Assembly (NCBI GenBank): GCA_011634665.1
Contig: WAEK01000009.1
Span: 1,479,501-1,543,500, forward strand
DNA: 64,000 nucleotides
Source of the DNA: Mortierella sp. BCC40632
Lineage: Eukaryota > Mortierellomycota > Mortierellomycetes > Mortierellales > Mortierellaceae
Reading direction: 5' to 3'
The translations under genes were made by a program, and so were the position numbers. Below the pieces are notes generated by a model. It did no database searches. It was not told the DNA's origin and worked only from the letters and a program-made list of their open reading frames with translations. Numbering within the stretch: the first letter of the stretch is position 1; each line of letters opens with the position of its first letter. Below are positions 58,588-64,000 of this stretch, one piece after another.

Positions 58588-60425
58588 CTAGCCTACGGAT
58601 GTAGTTACTGTCGCGGAGGCTGAGGTGGAAGCAGTTGAACCTCGGAGTGTGTACAATCTCCTTGGCTGACTCAAGCATCCTGGGCAGTTGTGAAGGACAT
58701 CATGAATAAACAGGTCGCAGTCGGCACAAAAAGTCTTTTCGCATAGTTTACATTGGTACCTCCCAGCATCTGTTGTTGCTTGAAGCTGGGGGCTGACTTT
58801 GTATGGGCTTTGGAATGCCTTTTGACAGCTAAAGCAAGCAGTTGTCAATGCCGCACTAACGTGGTCAAGGAAATATGAGAGATGTTAATCAGATGTGATC
58901 ACTACGATCATCTCCCAATGAGGCACGTGTGCCAACTTTCTCTCTGTTTCTTTTTCTTTTTCTGTTAGCAAAGGGTGAGGTTATCGGTATTACTCTTTCC
59001 ATGTAATCTCGACAAAGTTCTCCACGGGAAAGAGGTGGTGGTAACTTCTTGCAAGCAATGGACTGGATACGAGGGTCAGGGTACAAATGTCACATTCTGT
59101 GGGAATATCACAAAGTTTAGATCCACATCTCGGACATATATATCCGCCCAGTGTGAGTTTGCCATGGCAGGCGCATAGTGTTGCTGCGCTCTCATTCGAT
59201 CGAGCTGGAAATCCCATCATTACAAGATTAGATGCCGCTTTTGTGGTTGTGATTGCCGTCGGCGGAATCATTTCAAAGAGCAGATCTCTGTAGTGGCCTT
59301 CGTTCATTGCTACACCAAAAGTGCCTGTGCGGACCAAATTAAAATATCATATAAATAGTTAGTTTGGGACAAATCGGTCTCTCCCTCCCCTACTCCAAGA
59401 TGCTACCCATTAAGGACGAACTCAGGACATATACCTTTTGTTTGATTGGACAGGGACCTGAGTACATGAACCTCGGCTGCAAGTGCTATAACAGAGGCAC
59501 GGATATTGTCCTGAACTAGTTGCCCAATCGTATCATGAATATTTCCAGGGTCTGTTGTCGTTAGTGATCCCATAATAACAAGAATCTCTCTTGATCCGTG
59601 TGCTGGTACATGTCTAGAAAATTTTAGCGGATTCTCCAAATTGTTAGCATTCGTCAAGCGAAAAGGAGAGGAATCACCCGAGAGCTAGATCAATATCACG
59701 CTTTGTCCTTTTCCATCTATTAGTAGTTTTCATCAAGTGAATGGATATTACATCAAAGAGTTCCTTGCCAGCTCCAAGGCGTTCTGTAATGAGGGTTCTC
59801 CAAAAATTTCCTGAAACTTTTTCATCTTTAAGGCTCGGATGTGTTCTGTTGGGTTACCACTGAGTTCGGTCATCTTCTCTGCAACTCCGTCCTTAGTCCC
59901 AATCAAGCCTATTTGCGAGATTGGATTTTGGTCAAAGAACTCGGCAATGAAGGCCTCCAGATAAGTAAATGTAAGTGAGAGTCGGGATGGTCGTAGATCC
60001 TTTTCTTGCATAGCTGCCGACAGGTCTATAATAACAAATAGGTGTCGGATAATTCCACGTTGGATTGGATCTGTATCTCGTAGCAGCCTATTCAGGTTGT
60101 TATATTAATGGGTTTGGATGAGAATACTGCTAGGTTACTAGTAGAACTCCAAACGCCACCATTCTTTTGTTTTCCTTTTTGGACCGTATTTCTTTGCATT
60201 ATAGAGCCTCGAAAAATGGGCATACCGTTTGCGCTTGGCAGCCTGTTGTAAACTGTTGACTACTCCTGCAAGTGATCCGTGTTCATCCTCCTGGAGAACA
60301 TCCCAACTGCGTTTGTACTCTTCCTCCCAGGCGTAGTTGGCCTGGTTGGGCTGGACTGATGAGTCGTCAACATCAATAATGTCCTCGTCATCATCGATCT
60401 GTTGCCTGCGGCCATTGGTTGCCAT
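58588..60425 (-). CDS. SSL1: TFIIH subunit p44 / Ssl1
   Basis: Exons: ~60160-60425, 59752-60087, 59435-59613, 58994-59324, 58588-58855; about 459 residues. It matches p44 along its length: WEEEYKRSWDVL, a von Willebrand-like domain (RHLFVIIDLSAAM, FFDQNPISQIGLI, LTELSGNP, SREILVIMGSLTTTDPGNI), the zinc-binding LTLGGYICPRCGSKLCDIP with ECDIC, ARSYHHLFP, and a C-terminal RING-like C4C4 (FSCQKAF, CKLCEKTFCADCD, HDVLHNCPGC). Ssl1 is a core TFIIH subunit that stimulates the XPD helicase in nucleotide excision repair and transcription. The first intron is awkward: the strong donor GTAACC near 60140 would create a stop, so I used a weak GTGGCG donor at 60159. Confidence 0.88.
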
Positions 60426-60884
60426 GTCTGCTACGTCACTCTCGGTGGTCCTTGCCCTGCCTTGAACTCCTTTTGTCTGCTTCTTTGGAAATGAGGCCGG
60501 CAGACAATGTTCTCAGAGATGCAAAGGAGAGAAAAGAAAAACGACTCTTCCAACCTTATGGTGACTTGCATGCAAGCCACCTTCTGCAAGGAAACCCCCA
60601 TCCAAGACAAAGTCTCTGCCCTTCCCCAGACACGATCCAACACCAACGTGATCCCTCCTCTTTTGGATGCCCTTGCTCAAAATTTTGAGGCTGTGAAAGC
60701 ATCTTTGAGAGGAGAGAGGAGAGAAAGAGAAAGAGAAAGAGAGGCGCTGCGGATGTCGCGAGCCAATCCCAGCGCAGAGACAAGTCAAGGTCCAGGCCAA
60801 GCTCGAGAGAGAGAACAGGCTCTTCCGCAAATCACACCTCACAGATCAACGGGTTGGAGACGTTCGTCTTTTGTCGTCTTGAGA

Positions 60885-60927
<43 letters not shown>

Positions 60928-61690
60928 GTATCCCTACACAGCAGTCTGTGGACTCCACCCTGCAGACTGAATGCGAGCAGATCCTGCATGAAGTATCCCT
61001 TGGCTGGGGCACCGAAGCGCTGGGTGTCTCCTTCCCGTTGTCCATGCACAGTCCCATATTGGTTCCATTTTGGCCAATATGCAACTGGCCACTTTACTTC
61101 CAAAGAGGAAACAGCTCAGAGCAGCCGAAGAGACCGAAGATTTTTGTCCGGGCTAGTCTTTTCCATGGTTGCGATACATGCATGCAGCCAGGACCCGGTT
61201 TCTTACCTCGTGTATGTAGCCTGGGGCCGTGCGAGTACGCGAATTCACTCGACAACAGACTGGACTAGGCTGGGCTAGACTACTGGGCAACAGAGTCCTT
61301 TACCCAGTGTTCATGATCGAGGAGGAGTACAAAAGAGAGTGGAGCGAGGGGAGAGATGTTAGAGAGAGAGAGAGAGAGAGAGATAGATTGAGCGCAACGG
61401 CACGGCGCTCGTTTGACCGACCAAGCCCAGTCCCGAGATCGCGCCGACCAATGTGCGGACGAGAGTGACCCAATCACAGCACTCGGACGAACGAGGACAG
61501 GGAAATGGAGAAGGGTGGGATGGTGAAAGTGCGTGTGTGCGTGCGTGGACAAGAGGCCGTTCCGCTGCAGGCGCCCCGGAGGAGGAGTCTGGGGGGTCCA
61601 ACGGAGGAGTAGGGGTCTCTCGTCTGTGTTGTTGTGTCTCGGCGTGTGTGTGAGAGAGAGAGCGAGAGAGTGAGAGAGAAAGAGATATTC
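60426..61690. other. intergenic, microsatellite-rich; doubtful ORF
   Basis: Contains GA tracts at ~60884-60925 and ~61358-61382. One long plus-strand frame (60507-61268) is dominated by Arg-Glu repeats from the GA tract and has no recognisable domain, so I do not call it a gene. The start of Ssl1 and its promoter lie at the left edge. Confidence 0.4.
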
Positions 61691-62266
61691 GGTGAATGTG
61701 TTGTGCATTTTAGGGCTTCGTGCGCGTCGTCTGGTCTATCCTCCTATCTGCTTTTCTGCGCAGAAAGATAGAGAGAAGAGCCTCTCCCAATGCACGGGTC
61801 GGGAGCGGGCCATCTGCCGCCTTGCGACAAGTCGTCCTTGCTTGCTTGCCTGCTTGCTTGCTGCTGCTGCTTTTTGCTTCATTCGTTTTTGTATCCATCC
61901 TCCATCGGGCCATTGCACCATCTCACACTCTCTCATTCGCTCTCTTTTCTCTCTCACACACCTCTCCCTTGCTCTTTTTCTCTCTTTCCGCCCCTTCTCT
62001 CTCACTCTCTCTCTCTCTCACTCTCTCCTCTCTCTCTCCAACCCTAACCCTAACCTCAACCCCCTTCCTTCCTCCTCATTTCCCCTTTCTCTCCCTTCAC
62101 ACCCTTCTTTTCTCGTGCGTCTCACTCACTCATTCACCCTCCCATTCCATCTCCGCATCTCGTCGCCACTCATCCCTTTCCTCTCTGTCGGTATCGTGAT
62201 CAAAACAGTGGGTTTTTTATTATTCTTATTTTTATTATTATTATTATTCATCCCAAACCTATCCTC

Positions 62267-62302
<36 letters not shown>

Positions 62303-62677
62303 ATCTCCACCACAGGAATACTATGCCATGGTCGCGATCTTTCATCGGCCATTGAATGATTCAATGTCTTAGACCATTGGCTCAGTGCCCGTTATTTCCA
62401 CTCTTGACTCAACTTTGGAGTTGAGTTGAGTTCAGTCATAGTGCAGCTCCGTCTTCCCTCACTTCCCCTTTCGGCAGGGTCTATCTGCTGCTTGACACGC
62501 ACACACGCACACACACATACACACACGCACACACGCACATATTTCCACGCACATACTCTTTCTTTCTCTCTTTCCTTCCTTCTTTCTTTCACTCCTCCTC
62601 CTCCTCCTCCTCCTCCTCACTGCGGTCACCGTGTATCCTGCACCTCGCAACCACTCGTCCTGATCTCTGCAGACATC
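61691..62677 (+). promoter_or_regulatory. pyrimidine-rich probable 5' region of the last gene
   Basis: Long CT-rich stretches (61915-62040, 62265-62303, 62558-62614) lead into an ATG at 62678, similar to the leaders of other genes in this window. A short CCCTAACCCTAACC at ~62041-62054 resembles telomere repeat but is only two units. Confidence 0.4.
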
Positions 62678-62842
62678 ATGGTCCGCCCGTCTTCCAACGA
62701 CGCAAAGTTTTTGGTTGGGCACGACGCGACCGAGGCCTTTGAGCAGGACTGGACCCTGATGCGGAACACGCGTGGGGGCGTCGTTGACAACGTCGAGATG
62801 GACACACTTTATCAAAGCGAGGCAACCTTAATTCTCAACTAG
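62678..62842 (+). CDS. short first coding exon or small ORF (uncertain)
   Basis: 54-codon frame from a well-placed ATG after a CT-rich leader: MVRPSSNDAKFLVGHD, then FEQDWTLMRNTRGGVV. No canonical donor (GTAAGT-like) is visible before its stop at 62842, so splicing to the downstream open frame at 63151 is only a guess. Unknown family. Confidence 0.35.
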   Translation: MVRPSSNDAKFLVGHDATEAFEQDWTLMRNTRGGVVDNVEMDTLYQSEATLILN

Positions 62843-62879
62843 CCTTTGTCTATCTGCATATGCGTCCATCGAACTTTAC

Positions 62880-62988
62880 ACGCAGAACCAAGAGAGAAAG
62901 AGAGAAAGAGAGATAGAGAGAAAGATAGATAGAGAGAAAGAGAAAGAAAGAAAGAGAGAGAGAAAGAGAGATAGAGAAAGATAGAGAG
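62880..62988. repeat. GA/GATA microsatellite
   Basis: About 105 nt of GAGA, GAAA and GATA units between the 62678 frame and the downstream open frame. Confidence 0.8.
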
Positions 62989-63150
62989 TGGTTGTTGGAT
63001 CCTGTCACCACGCCCACCTGTGTGCTGCTGAACAGAAACTCACCCCTCCACTCTTTCCTGGTCTCTCGCCGTCTAGGTCTCCGTTACGGACTAGCCCATG
63101 CACACCCTCGCTGGTGGCCTCCACTTTAGATTCCACAGCAGGCAATAGCT

Positions 63151-64000
63151 ATGGTGCATCCACACGGCGACTCCGCACCGACCCCTTGGTCCACATCCTC
63201 GTCCTCTTCCCGTACCTCAAATCGCCAGCGCTCCCAAATGGATCCAGCACCTATGTCTAGATCGGAACCCCCAACACACACGCCAACCAACGTGCACACC
63301 TACGCAGATACTGACGACGACATAAACATGGACCAGGCGAACCCTTCGACCCACGCCATGTTTGACGGACCAATGACCACACTCCTTCACCCAATGTCCC
63401 CTCACCGCGGACAGCCTGACAGAGACTCTCGACTGACGACTGGTCAACCGACTGCCCGCACTTCATCAACAGCCGTCAACCCTTCTGCACTGATTCCCAA
63501 GGTGAGCTTGGGCAGCAATGCCAACACGGCTTTGTCTACGCAGCAACAGCGTTCCTTTACTATCCTCCACCCGGCGCTCACATCAACTTCGACCCCGATG
63601 ATTACAACACCGACTATCTACGCCCTTGCACCAGCTGTATCGATGCCCATCGTCGACCAGCTGGCGATCGACCTACCGAACGCTTCAGCAAAACAGGACA
63701 AGAGCAACAGTGGTCCATTCAAAACCAAAAAATCTGGCTCTTCTCCTGTGATGCCCTCGTCAGCGACAACTGCAGCGGTATTGACGGAGGTGGATCAAGG
63801 CCACCTGCAATCACACACACCGACACAAGTGCAGACACAGCTGCACGCCCATGCAAAAAGGTCCTTGACTAGACCAGGGCTCAGTTCTGCATCCGTCGCT
63901 GTCGCCACTCCTGGTGGTCCATCATCCCTTTCAGCACCAACATTCACTGTAAACCATAATGCTAATGATAATAATACCAGTGACCCCGCCGTGGTCAGAA
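63151..64000 (+). CDS. low-complexity Ser/Thr/Pro-rich protein (partial, runs off window)
   Basis: A frame opens after a TAG at ~63127 and stays open for more than 280 codons to the end of the window (first ATG at 63151; an acceptor-like TTCCACAG at ~63130-63137 could join it to an upstream exon). The sequence is rich in Thr, Ser, Pro, Gln and Asn, with no recognised domain, which is the pattern of a disordered N-terminus of a fungal regulator. Visible stretches include DTDDDINMDQANPSTHAMF and QQQRSFTILHPALTS. Coding status rests on the long stop-free frame and its placement after a UTR-like region. Confidence 0.55.
   Translation, partial: MVHPHGDSAPTPWSTSSSSSRTSNRQRSQMDPAPMSRSEPPTHTPTNVHTYADTDDDINMDQANPSTHAMFDGPMTTLLHPMSPHRGQPDRDSRLTTGQPTARTSSTAVNPSALIPKVSLGSNANTALSTQQQRSFTILHPALTSTSTPMITTPTIYALAPAVSMPIVDQLAIDLPNASAKQDKSNSGPFKTKKSGSSPVMPSSATTAAVLTEVDQGHLQSHTPTQVQTQLHAHAKRSLTRPGLSSASVAVATPGGPSSLSAPTFTVNHNANDNNTSDPAVVR

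Noticed and set aside
60507..61268. 253-codon plus-strand ORF
   Set aside because: Composition comes from a GA microsatellite (Arg-Glu repeats), no domain, overlaps the Ssl1 promoter.
62041..62054. Telomere-like CCCTAACCCTAACC
   Set aside because: Only two units within CT-rich DNA; too short for an interstitial telomere and the flanks are ordinary.
61692..62372. Ser/Leu/Pro-rich ORF of 226 codons
   Set aside because: Encoded by CT-rich leader DNA; the frame exists only because pyrimidine tracts lack stops.

Overview
The window is nuclear DNA of a filamentous, early-diverging fungus. I favour a Mortierella-type (Mortierellaceae) genome, by gene content rather than by any database match. The support is: many short GT..AG introns (about 60-130 nt, one with a perfect TACTAAC branch site), long poly(A)/poly(T) and CT/GA runs in introns and UTRs, F-box genes, Crinkler-like (CRN) genes, a cysteine-rich metallothionein, and Ty3-type and Tc1-type transposon debris. 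There are no bacterial operons, rRNA genes, tRNA genes or CRISPR arrays.

Layout. 1-10 kb: two F-box genes (-), an intact seven-exon acetyl-CoA acetyltransferase (+) and a disordered protein with SUMO-interaction-like motifs (-). 10.8-17.8 kb: a five-exon ZNFX1/NFX1-type helicase, copy A (-). 18-41.5 kb: an accessory island with a lone Ty3-type gag and LTR-like pieces, a GAGTT pentamer repeat, a decayed ORF, a Tc1-like transposase, two CRN genes meeting tail to tail inside a larger inverted arrangement, an unrecognised family flanking them in opposite orientations, a multi-exon gene with a PD-(D/E)xK-like pattern, and a wrecked Tc1 copy abutting an aspartic-protease pseudogene. 41.7-48.7 kb: copy B of the helicase (-), with the same exon structure as copy A. 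49.5-60.4 kb: aprataxin/Hnt3 (-), an eEF1A-type lysine methyltransferase (+), a metallothionein (+), PARG (+), an F-box gene (-) and the TFIIH subunit Ssl1/p44 (-). 60.4-64 kb: microsatellite-rich DNA leading into an open, low-complexity coding region cut by the window end.

Most gene models come from manual splicing. For copies A and B, the thiolase, metallothionein, PARG and aprataxin, the reading phase closes at every junction. Ssl1 has one unresolved splice, and the 35.98-38.80 kb gene has one junction out of phase.

What stands out: (1) two ZNFX1-like helicases, a family tied to small-RNA silencing, bracket a transposon/effector island and carry a mosaic of near-identical and diverged blocks that suggests gene conversion; (2) the CRN pair forms an imperfect palindrome with 87 bp of antisense coding overlap; (3) a metallothionein whose three introns all split glycine codons between cysteine modules; (4) aprataxin, PARG and TFIIH p44, all DNA-repair factors, sit within 11 kb.
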